NCBI GenBank assembly: GCA_030372985.1
Contig: JAUCQB010000076.1
Coordinates: 62,001 to 126,000 of the forward strand
Source: Phycisphaerae bacterium
Lineage (GTDB): Bacteria; Planctomycetota; Phycisphaerae; UBA1845; PWPN01
Length of the DNA stretch: 64,000 nucleotides
Direction of reading: 5' to 3'
Shown: positions 7,265-16,424 of the stretch, piece after piece
Numbering within the stretch: the stretch's first letter is position 1
How the letters are laid out: every line of letters starts with the position of its first letter
Notes under the pieces: generated by a model
Told to the model about the DNA's origin: nothing
The model's input: the letters and a program-made list of their open reading frames with translations, nothing else
Database searches by the model: none
Program-made: the position numbers and the translations under genes

Positions 7265-9793
7265 TCAATCAGCACATGCAGGATCAGCCGGGATACTCTC
7301 CCCGCTGACGCATCGCTGGAACAGGCTGTAGTCGGTCTGGTCCACATCGCCATCGGAGTCGAAATCGCGGTCGGCGCACTCTGCCGGCGCCCGTATGCCT
7401 GTCCCCGTCGCACAGTCTTCGAAGAGCGTTGCGTCGTCGGCATCCACGTCGCCGTCCTGGTCATAATCCGCCGGCCCGACGCAGAGAAACTCGATGTCGT
7501 CCAGGTACACCGTGAACGGGCCGACCGTATCAACCACCGAGAAGGCCAGGTGCTCGAACACGCCCTTGTCGTTGGCCGTCGCAAGAATACCGTCGCCGGT
7601 GAAGCCATGAATGGGGTCCCGCTGCAGATCAAAGGTGAACGTCTGCCAGACGCCCGGCATCGGCTCGACCAACACGCCCTGCGGGGCACCGTTGATGTCC
7701 GTCTCCGCTCCGACCCACTCAATGGTTCCGCTGGCCCCTCCATCATCTCCGACTTCCGCTGTTGTGTCCGTCTCGCGAATGCCCGCCGCCAGGCGGAAGC
7801 GACCGTTGTCCGCGCGCATCCGCACGCGGATCAGATGATGGAGCAGTACCGTGGGGTTGGGGCGTCCGGGTGCGTTGTGGGTCGTCAATCGCATCCAGCG
7901 TTGGGGGTCCGTATCAAGGTATTGCCATTCAACGCGATAGCACGTGTCACCCCTGAAAGGCGCAACCGCATCCGTCACCGCCGCGACGTCGGGCGAGGTG
8001 GCCAGATCGTTCACGGTCGTGCCGCTGTAGCGCGGTGTGCGGAAGAGGACGTTGTCCCCGGTGTTGTACGATTCGAAGTCCATCAACTTGAATGGTGAAC
8101 ACGGCGCGAAGGCGCTGACCCGTACCTGCCAACTCTCGTCGTCGCTGCCCAATGAGTTTGTGGCTCGCACCGTAAACGCGATCAACTGACCGGCCTGGGC
8201 AATGGTCGGCGTCCAGTCGTGAAGGTATCCATTGGAGTCGACTGTCGCGCCCGCGGGCCTTTCGATCAGGGTCCAGGAGTCGGCGGTTCCCTGTGTCAAG
8301 CTCAATTGTCGCGAGTATTCCGTGCCAACAACCACCGAGTCCGGATCGGGGGTCACCTCGGCAATCACGGGGGGCAACGGCGCGTTCACGACGATGTCGT
8401 AGCGTGCCACGTCGCCCGCCGCCACCGTGGCGATGGCCGTGCCGTTGCTGCCGTATGCCGGGTGCGATGCCGTCAAGGTGTATGTGCCCGGCGGGACGAG
8501 CAGGAACGAGTAGAAGCCGTCGCCGCTGGAGAGTCCCACATAGGACGAGCCTGTTCGGACCACCTGGGCGTCGGTGACCGGCTGCCCTGTCGTGGCGTCG
8601 GTGACGTAACCGTAGATGATGCCGGTCGAAGGACTGGTCTTCCAGCTCATCGCGGGCAAAGCCGTCGGCACTTGGTAGACGTCGGATTTGTAGTCGTCCC
8701 AGAACGTGAACGAGCTCCAGGAGAACACGCTGTTACCCTGTGCTCCGCGCGTACGGGTCAGATCGATCTGGTCGAGCAGCCAGGTGACTCCCTCGCTGGT
8801 GATCTGCCCGGCGACCACATGCCGGCCGGCACAGCCCGCCAGCCAGGCCTGCAGGCGCGTGTCCCAGGTCGAGCCCTCTCCACCGGTCGAGTACATCATC
8901 GGGACAATGATGTCCAGACCGCCGGTCTGAGCCCAGAGCAGGGCCTCCTGGTGCTGGTACGCCGGGGAGGTGTTGGGATCGGGGAAGACCGCCACGCTGA
9001 CTTTCACATCCGGCTTGACCGCCATCACGGACGCGTAGATGTCGCGCACCATGCGCGTGATCTGGTCGCGCGTCCAATGGCTGAAATCGAGGTTGCCGGG
9101 ATTGCTTTGCGCGCTTGCTCGCCGGGCCTGGCTGATCGGATCGTACGAGAAACTCGAGTTCGGCGTCCGGATGCGATCAAAGTGCACGCCGTCGACGTCA
9201 TAGTTCTCCACGACGTACAGGACCTGCCGGCGCATATAGGCCTGGTAGGCCGGCACACCGGGGGCGATCCACACGTAATCGTTCTCGTGCCATTGCACGG
9301 GATTGCCGGCCGAATCATGGATCAGCCAGTCGCGGCGGGCCGGGTCTGACGCGTCGCAGTGAGCGAAGAACAGGTGGTTTGCGTTCGCCGGGGCCGCGTG
9401 GGCACCGCTTTGCCAGCACGTGTGCGTGTTGATGTAGGCATGGAACTCGATCCCGTTGGCGTGCGCGGCGTTGATCATGTAGGCCAGCGGGTCCCAGCCG
9501 GGGTCGGTTCCGCCGATCAGCGGCGACCAGACCTCGTACGGCGACGGATAGAGAACGTCGGCCTGCCCGCGTATCTGCATGAAGACGGCATTGAAGTTGT
9601 TTGCCGCCAGCGTCTGTATGATGTTGTCGATCGCGGCCTTACAGGTGGCCTCATTGGCGTTGGGCCACTCGAACCGCGACACCCACACGGCCCGAAGCTC
9701 GGACGATTGGCCAAAGACCGTGCCGGCCGACGTGCACACAACGATTGACGCACAGACAAGCCTGCGGAATGTGCTGTTCCTTCCTCGCTCCAT
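7265..9793 (-). CDS. Secreted GHL10 glycosyl-hydrolase-like protein with dockerin-like tail
   Basis: An 842-residue exported enzyme. After a signal peptide (1-29), residues 31-420 match the glycosyl-hydrolase-like 10 family (ELRAVWVSRFEW, VFMQIRGQADVLYPS, DGVHFDRIRTP), TIM-barrel proteins believed to act on polysaccharides. Then come a carboxypeptidase-regulatory-like beta domain (GYVTDATTGQPV, about 430-500), an Ig-like domain and a jelly-roll-like region. The last 65 residues hold two calcium-loop repeats (DQDGDVDADD and DSDGDVDQTD), each followed by a Cys-containing helix. GGAGGA precedes the ATG at 9793. The tail matches that of the next gene upstream. Confidence 0.8.
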   Translation of the reverse strand: MERGRNSTFRRLVCASIVVCTSAGTVFGQSSELRAVWVSRFEWPNANEATCKAAIDNIIQTLAANNFNAVFMQIRGQADVLYPSPYEVWSPLIGGTDPGWDPLAYMINAAHANGIEFHAYINTHTCWQSGAHAAPANANHLFFAHCDASDPARRDWLIHDSAGNPVQWHENDYVWIAPGVPAYQAYMRRQVLYVVENYDVDGVHFDRIRTPNSSFSYDPISQARRASAQSNPGNLDFSHWTRDQITRMVRDIYASVMAVKPDVKVSVAVFPDPNTSPAYQHQEALLWAQTGGLDIIVPMMYSTGGEGSTWDTRLQAWLAGCAGRHVVAGQITSEGVTWLLDQIDLTRTRGAQGNSVFSWSSFTFWDDYKSDVYQVPTALPAMSWKTSPSTGIIYGYVTDATTGQPVTDAQVVRTGSSYVGLSSGDGFYSFLLVPPGTYTLTASHPAYGSNGTAIATVAAGDVARYDIVVNAPLPPVIAEVTPDPDSVVVGTEYSRQLSLTQGTADSWTLIERPAGATVDSNGYLHDWTPTIAQAGQLIAFTVRATNSLGSDDESWQVRVSAFAPCSPFKLMDFESYNTGDNVLFRTPRYSGTTVNDLATSPDVAAVTDAVAPFRGDTCYRVEWQYLDTDPQRWMRLTTHNAPGRPNPTVLLHHLIRVRMRADNGRFRLAAGIRETDTTAEVGDDGGASGTIEWVGAETDINGAPQGVLVEPMPGVWQTFTFDLQRDPIHGFTGDGILATANDKGVFEHLAFSVVDTVGPFTVYLDDIEFLCVGPADYDQDGDVDADDATLFEDCATGTGIRAPAECADRDFDSDGDVDQTDYSLFQRCVSGESIPADPACAD

Positions 9794-10092
9794 GACACCG
9801 GCTCCTCCCGATCGTTTAACACCGCCACTTGGCGTTTTCAGCAAGCGGCCCTGCCCCAGGGCTCGGCCAGGGGGCACGCCAAGCCGAGGGCACCCGCCCA
9901 CAGGCCGGGGTGACAAAGCCGCACCATCCACGCGCGGTTTGCCTCACCACCTCCTGCGATCCGATCCGCTGGCCTGGGCGGCACGAGGCCACCCAGTCGC
10001 TCCATATCCATTCTACCAGGAACCAGGGGCCAAGAACACGCATGATTCTGCGAGAGGGGACCGCGAGCCGCCGCGAGGCCGGGCGGCACACT

Positions 10093-13000
10093 TCAGTTGA
10101 AACAGGTGGCATCCGGAACCCTGCTGGACCCACTGAGGCAGCCCTGGAGAGCGCCAAAATCGGCCTGGTCAACGTCGCCGTCATCGTTGAAGTCGCGGTT
10201 GTCGCAGCCGGTATCGGGCGTAACATCAGGTCCTGAGAGACAGCCTTGGAACAGCCCCATATCGTTGTTGTCGACGTCACAATCGCCGTCCAGGTCAGGA
10301 CCGATATACGGTTGAATCGACAGGACGGCGACTTCGGAAGTTGCGCTGCCGCAGTCGGCGGTCACGAGGCAACGATAGTCACCCGAGTCGCCGGGCTGTG
10401 AGTTCCCGATGGTGAGCGAGGCCGTGGTCGTGCCGGAGACGCGCGCGTCATCGACGAGATCGACACCGTTTCTTTGCCATTGGCAGGTCAACGCGCCCTG
10501 GCCGACGGCGGAGGCAGTAAGGTTGACGGTCCCGCCCTCGCAGAGCTTTTGCGACGTCGGCTGCTGCGTGATGAGGGTCGCCGCCAGCAGGGAGAGTGAA
10601 GCGTCATCCGAGGTGGCACTGCCATAGGTGTTGGTCACGAGGCACCGGTAGGCGGCAACGTCGCCTGCATCGATGTTTGAGACCGTCAGTGCCGCCGTGT
10701 CGGTCCCGGCGTAGTGTCCGCCGTCGGTCAGATCGGCACCATCCTTCTGCCACTGGTACATCAACGGGGTCTGGCCCGTAGCCGAGACGGCAAACATGGT
10801 CATGTCACCGGGACAAACGCTCCGGCTGCTCGGCTGCTGCGAGATCGTCGGCATGACGGTTGAGCAGTCGGGTGTGGCATCGTCGAAGTAGACATACCCG
10901 CCGGAATTGACCTTCGTAGACCGCGCGTGCAGGAACACCGTCACCCGGTCCACCTCGGCGGTCACAGTGACCGTCCGCAGCGACCAGCTCGTCGAGGAGG
11001 TGAAGTCCTTGTACTGAGAGGGCACGTTGTTCCAGTCGGTCCCCCCCGCAGGATCGACGCCCAGGTAACCTTCCATGACGTTGGAGGCGCTGGTCTTGAT
11101 CCACACGCTGAACGTGTACTCCTGGCCAGGCGCGACCGCCACCTGCTGGTACACCCCGCCGGTATTTGTGCTGTTCGCCGAGGCGACCCGCTGCGAGTAG
11201 ATGCCTCCGTGAGCATCGGTGCTGGAGGCACAGGTAACGCCGCCCGCGACACTGTAGCGAACCCAATCCCGGCCCACACCCGATACGAATCCGCCTTCGA
11301 ACGACGCATTCGCCAGACACTGCCATTGAGGCGGGCTGACGGTGAGGGTGGCGGTTTCGGAGGTGGCCGTTCCTTCGCCGTTGGTTGCCACGCAGCGATA
11401 CTGGCCGTTGTCGGCGGAATCGCAGTTGGCGACATGAAGCGTGTCGGTCGCCGATCCTGACATCCGGGCGTCGTCGAAGAGGTCAACACCGTCTTTCTGC
11501 CAGCGGTACAGCAGCGGCAGCGCCCCCGCCACAGAAACGTGGAAACAGGCATCTGCGCCCGCCTCGACTGCCTTGTCGGCGGGCTGGATCAGAACCGTCG
11601 GCGGGCCGAACCCGCCCACCAGGCGGCCCATGCGCGTTGTGACCCGGTACTCGTTCCATGTCCCGGTGTTCAGCGCGTAGACGTCGCGGACGTTCAACGT
11701 CCAGGTGCCGGCCGGGTTCTCGCCCCAGAACTGGTTGGACGTGAACGTCCAATTGATGTCCGAGCCGGTGTCTGCAAGGTCCCGCGAGAACACACGCCCT
11801 GTGGTACCGCTTGGGGAGGTCAGCCAGGCCTCCAGTTCTCCACGCTTCGCGTGCGCGGCCTTCACATACACGAGGACTTCTTCCAGAGCCGAGGTTTCAG
11901 AAAGCGTGAAGGATCGCGAGATGCCGGTGGCGCTGTTGTCTGGAATACTTGCGTTGACGAAGATTCTTCCACTGTCCTCGGTGGTCAGTGCCGACACGCC
12001 GCCGTACTGCGCCGCCACAGAGGTGAACTCGTCAGCGTCCACGAGACCGAAACCGTAGTTGGCGTTGAAGTGGTATCCGGCCGCGTTGGTTATCCACCCT
12101 CCGCCGCTTTGCTGGCTGGTATCACCGGCATCAACGATATCGCTCGTCAGAGCCAGGATGTGCTTGGCAAATCGGGTATTCAAGGCGGGCTGGGCCTGTT
12201 TGCCGAGGGCCATGACGCCCGCTACGAGCGGACTGGTCGACGAGGTCCCACCGAAAACGGCGGTGTAGTCCGTGTCGGGGAACGAATCCGGACCATTGTA
12301 TCCGCCGGAACCGGTGCGATCCGTCGTGGTGATGCTGAGGTAACCGGACGATGAGCTCGGTGCCGCGACCGTCACGCAAGCACCGAAATTGGTGTAACTT
12401 GAATACCTGCCGTTGCTGCCCATGGCGGCGACCGTGATCGCATCGGGGCTTTTCTGTAAATCCCTCGTATTGCAGTCATCGCCCTCGTTCCCCGCGGCAA
12501 AGCAATGAATCGTGCCGGCGGACGTCGAGGTCGCCAGCACGCTGACCTCCGAAGGCGTCGTGTAGTAAGGTGCGGTGACGCCGTAGCTGTGATTCTTGAT
12601 TTGGATGTTCGTATTCGTGCCGCTGCTGTGGTAGAGAGTGGCGTCCACGAACATCTGCGTGGTCTGGTAGACGAAATCGATCCGCAGGCCGGCCAGTCCC
12701 GCGTGAGGAGCCGCGCCGGTGACCCCGATGCCATTCCCACCCCGGGCGCCCGCCACCCCCGAAGTCGAAACGCCGTGCTTGTCATCAGCATTCACGGGGC
12801 TCGGATCGCTGTCATTCTGTCCGAAATCCCAACTGTCGGCGGAGACGTAGTTGGGCGACAGGTCGGGATGCGCGGCCTCCAGGCTATCGTCGACAATGCC
12901 GATGACCACGCCGCTTCCGGTGATATCACGGTTCCATGCCCCCTGTACGCGGGCGTCCAGGCCGGACACGTGCTCATTCACCAAATGCCACTGCCCGGGC

Positions 13001-13401
13001 CAACCTGTGGATGGCGTGTTCTTGTGGAAATACGGGTCATCGGGCACGAAGGCCATTCGGACGTAACGGGTTTTCTGATTGAGGTAGACGGCTCGAACCT
13101 CGCCGTCGGGGCGATAGGTGTCGTGAAGTCGCCTTGCCGCCTCTGCAGATTCGGCGGACAGAACGAGTATGTTTGGATCGCTCCGGAGCGCATGCTTCAC
13201 CTTGAGGCCGTGGTCGCGGGCAAAGCGTTGAGCGTCGGCGCCCGGTTGGAGAAAGACCAGCAGTTCCTCGGTGTCTTCAGGCATGGCCTGGGTGCCACCG
13301 ACGGGTGGAGTCTGCGCGGGACCCGCCAACGCCGGCCAGGGACCGAACAACGGCATGATGGCGACCAAAAACCGTCCCAAGAGTCTGACCGGACGCAGCA
13401 T
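10093..13401 (-). CDS. Secreted subtilisin/kexin-like protease with P domain, Ig-like domains and dockerin-like tail
   Basis: A 1102-residue exported S8 peptidase. Signal peptide 1-26. The catalytic triad appears as D171 (GIVDDS), H209 (DDKHGVSTSGVAG) and S387 (GGTSSTSPLVAG), with oxyanion N305 (AAGNEG), closest to the kexin/proprotein-convertase branch. A P/homo-B domain follows (about 505-620; LEAWLTSPSG, NPAGTWTLNVRD). Then come three Ig-like modules of the QP-x-S-VCPGD/YRCLVT type, one carbohydrate-binding-like module between them, and a C-terminal pair of Cys-containing dockerin-like repeats. GGAG lies 7 nt before the ATG at 13401. Probably acts at the surface or outside the cell. Confidence 0.85.
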   Translation of the reverse strand: MLRPVRLLGRFLVAIMPLFGPWPALAGPAQTPPVGGTQAMPEDTEELLVFLQPGADAQRFARDHGLKVKHALRSDPNILVLSAESAEAARRLHDTYRPDGEVRAVYLNQKTRYVRMAFVPDDPYFHKNTPSTGWPGQWHLVNEHVSGLDARVQGAWNRDITGSGVVIGIVDDSLEAAHPDLSPNYVSADSWDFGQNDSDPSPVNADDKHGVSTSGVAGARGGNGIGVTGAAPHAGLAGLRIDFVYQTTQMFVDATLYHSSGTNTNIQIKNHSYGVTAPYYTTPSEVSVLATSTSAGTIHCFAAGNEGDDCNTRDLQKSPDAITVAAMGSNGRYSSYTNFGACVTVAAPSSSSGYLSITTTDRTGSGGYNGPDSFPDTDYTAVFGGTSSTSPLVAGVMALGKQAQPALNTRFAKHILALTSDIVDAGDTSQQSGGGWITNAAGYHFNANYGFGLVDADEFTSVAAQYGGVSALTTEDSGRIFVNASIPDNSATGISRSFTLSETSALEEVLVYVKAAHAKRGELEAWLTSPSGTTGRVFSRDLADTGSDINWTFTSNQFWGENPAGTWTLNVRDVYALNTGTWNEYRVTTRMGRLVGGFGPPTVLIQPADKAVEAGADACFHVSVAGALPLLYRWQKDGVDLFDDARMSGSATDTLHVANCDSADNGQYRCVATNGEGTATSETATLTVSPPQWQCLANASFEGGFVSGVGRDWVRYSVAGGVTCASSTDAHGGIYSQRVASANSTNTGGVYQQVAVAPGQEYTFSVWIKTSASNVMEGYLGVDPAGGTDWNNVPSQYKDFTSSTSWSLRTVTVTAEVDRVTVFLHARSTKVNSGGYVYFDDATPDCSTVMPTISQQPSSRSVCPGDMTMFAVSATGQTPLMYQWQKDGADLTDGGHYAGTDTAALTVSNIDAGDVAAYRCLVTNTYGSATSDDASLSLLAATLITQQPTSQKLCEGGTVNLTASAVGQGALTCQWQRNGVDLVDDARVSGTTTASLTIGNSQPGDSGDYRCLVTADCGSATSEVAVLSIQPYIGPDLDGDCDVDNNDMGLFQGCLSGPDVTPDTGCDNRDFNDDGDVDQADFGALQGCLSGSSRVPDATCFN

Positions 13402-13733
13402 GCCGATACTCCGCAACGGGCCTTGCTGATAGGTGCGGGAAACAGTCACAGACGCCCTCTTCCCCCGTATCCGAACGCCAGCCCCCGGGTGGCCGCGCAC
13501 CGTAAAACTATTCTAGCACTGCAAATAAGGCGATTCGAGTCCCATTGCCCGACTTTTACGATTCTCTCGGCGACTGCGGGGTCTCAACGTCCCAGAACCG
13601 TCAGCCCAGGCCGACGAGCCCCCAAGTTCACCTTTGGCAGATGCTTGCAGCTGCGAGCACACCCGCCCGGCGTTGCCGGCAGGTCCGTCCTGCCGGCCAT
13701 TTTCGTCCAACCGGTTCGTAATCCAACAAACGG
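13402..13733. other. Gap between protease gene and ncRNA promoter
   Basis: I see no gene here. The notable element is the inverted repeat TCCAACCG (13706-13713) / CGGTTGGA (13731-13738), whose right arm overlaps the -35 box of the ncRNA promoter. It could be an operator. The protease promoter should also lie here, but none stands out. Confidence 0.4.
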
Positions 13734-13762
13734 TTGGAAAACGCCCCGTGCGATGGTATATC
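13734..13762 (+). promoter_or_regulatory. Sigma-70-type promoter for the structured RNA
   Basis: TTGGAA (13734-13739), a 17-nt spacer and TATATC (13757-13762). The expected start near 13769 coincides with the first base of the closing stem of the RNA below, which supports both calls. The -35 is overlapped by one arm of an 8-bp inverted repeat. Confidence 0.6.
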
Positions 13763-13768
13763 TAATGG

Positions 13769-14010
13769 GAGAGAATAGTGTCTGTCATGTTCGACAGGGA
13801 GTCGTCAATTGATTGAACCGTAATCGGAACCCAGGAGGCCTCTGAATCTCCAAAGGGAACGAGCCCGCTTGACGGGAGGTTCCCGCAACCGAGTTCAAGC
13901 CATCCCCCTTAGAGCAGGGTTCTTTCAATCAGCTCCCATCGGCATTGCGGTGGATGCTGTTCTCTGGATAGCAGTGCCGCCCGCCGTCCTCGGACGGCGG
14001 GCGTCTTTTT
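13769..14010 (+). ncRNA. Candidate structured non-coding RNA, rod-shaped, possibly 6S-like or an attenuator leader of nagB
   Basis: There is no convincing ORF, but the region has a nested fold. A 12-bp closing stem pairs 13770-13781 with 13954-13965. Inside it lie hairpins CTGTC/GACAG (13782-13797) and CATCG/CGGTG (13938-13953). The central arm pairs GGAG with CTCC (13798/13933), TGATTGAA with TTCAATCA (13810/13924), GAACCC with GGGTTC (13827/13917) and CTCTGA with TTAGAG (13840/13909). It is capped by GGGAAC/GTTCCC with CCCG/CGGG (13855-13884). A promoter sits at its 5' end and an intrinsic terminator at its 3' end. Length and rod form suggest 6S RNA, but no diagnostic 6S sequence was verified. 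It could instead be a regulatory leader of nagB, 27 nt downstream. Confidence 0.6.
13978..14010 (+). terminator. Strong intrinsic terminator
   Basis: A 12-bp GC-rich stem (13978-13989 with 13992-14003) is followed by TCTTTTT. It ends the RNA upstream of nagB. As nothing coding precedes it on this strand, it either releases a free small RNA or works as an attenuator for nagB. Confidence 0.8.
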
Positions 14011-14036
14011 CACCGACGTTGCGAGGACCGCGTGAC

Positions 14037-14786
14037 ATGGAAGTCGTCATCTGCCCGACCCACGACGATCTGAGCATCCGCGCGGCCCGGATCGTCGCCG
14101 AGTTGCTTCGTGCCAAACCGGACCCCGTTCTCGGCCTGCCGATTGGCTCGACTCCCATCGGTCTGTACCACGAGCTGGTCCGAATGCATCGAGAGGAGGG
14201 CCTCAGTCTCGCCCGAGCGCGGACCTTTAATCTGATCGAATACGTCGGCCTCGGTCCCGAGCATCCACAGAGCAGCCATCGCTTCATGCGCCAGTACCTG
14301 TTTGACCACGTGGACATTTGTCCGGACAAGGTTTATGCCCCTTCGGGTCTGGCGATGGATCTGGATGCCCACTGCCTGTTCTACGAGCAACAAATTGCCG
14401 ATTGCGGCGGGATCGACCTGCAGGTTCTCGGTATCGGCACCGACGGGCACATCGCATTCAATGAGCCCGGCAGCTCATTCAGTTCCCGAACCCGGCGGGT
14501 GGCCCTGGCCCGCCAGACCATCGACGACAATGCCCGCTTCTTCCCGAGCCGCCAGCACGTGCCGCTGATGGCGGTTTCACTTGGGATCGGCACGATCCTT
14601 GAGGCCCGCCGGATCCTGCTGCTGGCCAGCGGCCCGAATAAGGCGGGCATCCTTGCGGCCGCCGTCGAGGGCATCATCAACGAAATGTGTCCGGCCAGCG
14701 CCTTGCAGCTTCACGAACACGTCACGGTTCTCACCGATGAATCGGCTGCCTCGCGGCTGACCGTCTCGGCCGGGCAGCGGCGGTAA
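14037..14786 (+). CDS. nagB: Glucosamine-6-phosphate deaminase-like protein (NagB family)
   Basis: NagB-family sugar-phosphate isomerase/deaminase, expected to convert glucosamine-6-phosphate to fructose-6-phosphate and ammonia. The 249 residues include LGLPIGSTPIGLY (phosphate loop, about 32-44) and LGIGTDGHIAFNEPGSS (131-147), which supplies the Asp, His and Glu equivalent to D141, H143 and E148 of the E. coli enzyme. The catalytic Asp72 equivalent is missing: the family motif NMDEYVGL reads NLIEYVGL here, with Ile67. Activity may therefore be altered. GAGGA lies 9 nt before the ATG at 14037. A structured RNA and terminator directly upstream suggest possible attenuation. Confidence 0.75.
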   Translation: MEVVICPTHDDLSIRAARIVAELLRAKPDPVLGLPIGSTPIGLYHELVRMHREEGLSLARARTFNLIEYVGLGPEHPQSSHRFMRQYLFDHVDICPDKVYAPSGLAMDLDAHCLFYEQQIADCGGIDLQVLGIGTDGHIAFNEPGSSFSSRTRRVALARQTIDDNARFFPSRQHVPLMAVSLGIGTILEARRILLLASGPNKAGILAAAVEGIINEMCPASALQLHEHVTVLTDESAASRLTVSAGQRR

Positions 14787-14799
14787 GAGGAAGGCTAAG

Positions 14800-16206
14800 T
14801 CAAGAAAGCCTCTCAGGGCGATTCCGCCTTTCGCCTTCATCCCTCATGGCCAGCCATCGCCGTCCCCCGAGGCGGACCAGCAACGCCACGAACCACGTCC
14901 CGGCGGTCAGCCACATGACCATGACCGGCAGCAGCAGCCTCAGATCCAAGTGTCCCAAGGAGACCATGTGCACGCGAATACCCAGAAGGCTGAACAGGAC
15001 CAGCACGATGACAAACCGGTGACGGCCAGACAGGATCGTCGCCACCAGTCCGGCGGCGCAGGCCAGGGCCGTCCACCGTGAGTAGCCGTATTCGAACGAA
15101 CGTCCTGCCAGAACGTGATAGACACCCCGCAACTGCCGGCTCACAAGATCACTTGGCGTCCGCATGCCGAGAAGGTACTTGGAGGGTGAGACCGGTTCGC
15201 CGGCAAAGGGGTCCTGTGCGACCTGCTCCGCCGTCGGCATCGGCACATCGGCGGGGACCGGCCTCCCCAGAAACTCGAGGTTGACCAGTCCGCGAGCGTC
15301 CCGCTGTTCCATCGCCAGCGCGTTGCCGAATGTTCGATACTGGTTGACGTAGAACGGGAGCACGATGATCAGCGGCAGCATCAGGCCCACCGTGGCCTGC
15401 CGCCATGTCCATTTCCGCGAGATGGCCGCCCAGACCAGCAACGCCATCAGCGGAACCACCTCCACGTTGCGAAGCCATATCAGGACGCCGCCGGCGACGC
15501 CAACGAATATCACTCGTTTCCACGAGCAGCCGGCCCCGTCGAACAGCAACAACAGCACCGCCATCCACAGGCAGAGGCCCATCTCCTCCCGCAAGCCTTC
15601 GCAACAAAGCGAAACAAGGTACGAGTCGGCAGCCAGCAACCCGGCCGCCACCACCCCGACCACCGGATCGAACAGGCGGGCAACGACCAGACCGACAGCC
15701 GGCAGCATGGCCACGCCGAAGATCCAACTCCAGAAACGCATGGCGTGGTCCGGGTTGGACGCGAGGCGCAGAATGGGAGCGTGCATCGCCGACCACAGCG
15801 GAGACTTCAGGCCTGCAGCATATGGGTTGAAAGTCTGCTGTGCCTGCTGCTGGAAATGCCGGACGTCCGGCTGCAACGGATTGGCCAAGGCCTGCTCCAT
15901 GACGTCCTGGCGCCAGAAGGTGCCGCCGGCCGTCACGGCGGCCAAAGCCAGAACCATGGCGCCTTTGGGCCATTCACGGCGAACCACCAGCCAGTATCCC
16001 GCCAGCAACCCGACAAGCACCACCATTCCCACAGATACGACATCAAAAGCCAGACGTGCGCCGCCAGCCACGCGGACAATCAGCACGGCCGCCAGGACCA
16101 TTCCCGCAAGAACGGCCCTCCGGCGGGCCGCGATCCCCCCGGGACAAACCGCCCACCATGCGGCGCCGGCAGCGGCCAGAATGATCAGTGTCGCCGGATC
16201 GGTCAT
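14800..16206 (-). CDS. Polytopic membrane protein, probable GT-C (family 39-like) glycosyltransferase
   Basis: A 468-residue protein with about ten hydrophobic segments. The layout of a large first loop (QQAQQTFNPYAAGLKSPLW) and a later membrane core recalls ArnT/PMT-type glycosyltransferases, which use lipid-linked sugars on the outer side of the membrane. The usual acidic motif is not clear, so the catalytic assignment is tentative. AGGAG lies 7 nt before the ATG at 16206. It converges on nagB with a 13-nt gap and diverges from the DUF4954 gene. Confidence 0.5.
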   Translation of the reverse strand: MTDPATLIILAAAGAAWWAVCPGGIAARRRAVLAGMVLAAVLIVRVAGGARLAFDVVSVGMVVLVGLLAGYWLVVRREWPKGAMVLALAAVTAGGTFWRQDVMEQALANPLQPDVRHFQQQAQQTFNPYAAGLKSPLWSAMHAPILRLASNPDHAMRFWSWIFGVAMLPAVGLVVARLFDPVVGVVAAGLLAADSYLVSLCCEGLREEMGLCLWMAVLLLLFDGAGCSWKRVIFVGVAGGVLIWLRNVEVVPLMALLVWAAISRKWTWRQATVGLMLPLIIVLPFYVNQYRTFGNALAMEQRDARGLVNLEFLGRPVPADVPMPTAEQVAQDPFAGEPVSPSKYLLGMRTPSDLVSRQLRGVYHVLAGRSFEYGYSRWTALACAAGLVATILSGRHRFVIVLVLFSLLGIRVHMVSLGHLDLRLLLPVMVMWLTAGTWFVALLVRLGGRRWLAMRDEGERRNRPERLS

Positions 16207-16424
16207 CCTGATACTCCTGGTGGCGCGAATCCTAATGACCGCCGTCGATCCAGGCAAACCTCGCCACAGCCCCACGCGGCTAATCCAAAAAGAACACAAG
16301 ACCAAGACGGTTGTCTGCCGACATTCTATCATGGGTATAGCCGGGACCGTCCTTCAGAGGCCGGAATCTCCGTCGCGTGGGGCGTGTCCGGCCGGCAGTC
16401 ACGCGATTGCACGGAAAGCTGTCC

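Noticed and set aside
13769-14010. SRP RNA, tmRNA, RNase P RNA and glmS ribozyme as identities for the structured RNA
   Set aside because: No GGAAGCAGCC-type SRP motif, no tRNA-like ends, no RNase P core sequence, and no glmS ribozyme start were found; glmS ribozymes also precede glmS rather than nagB.
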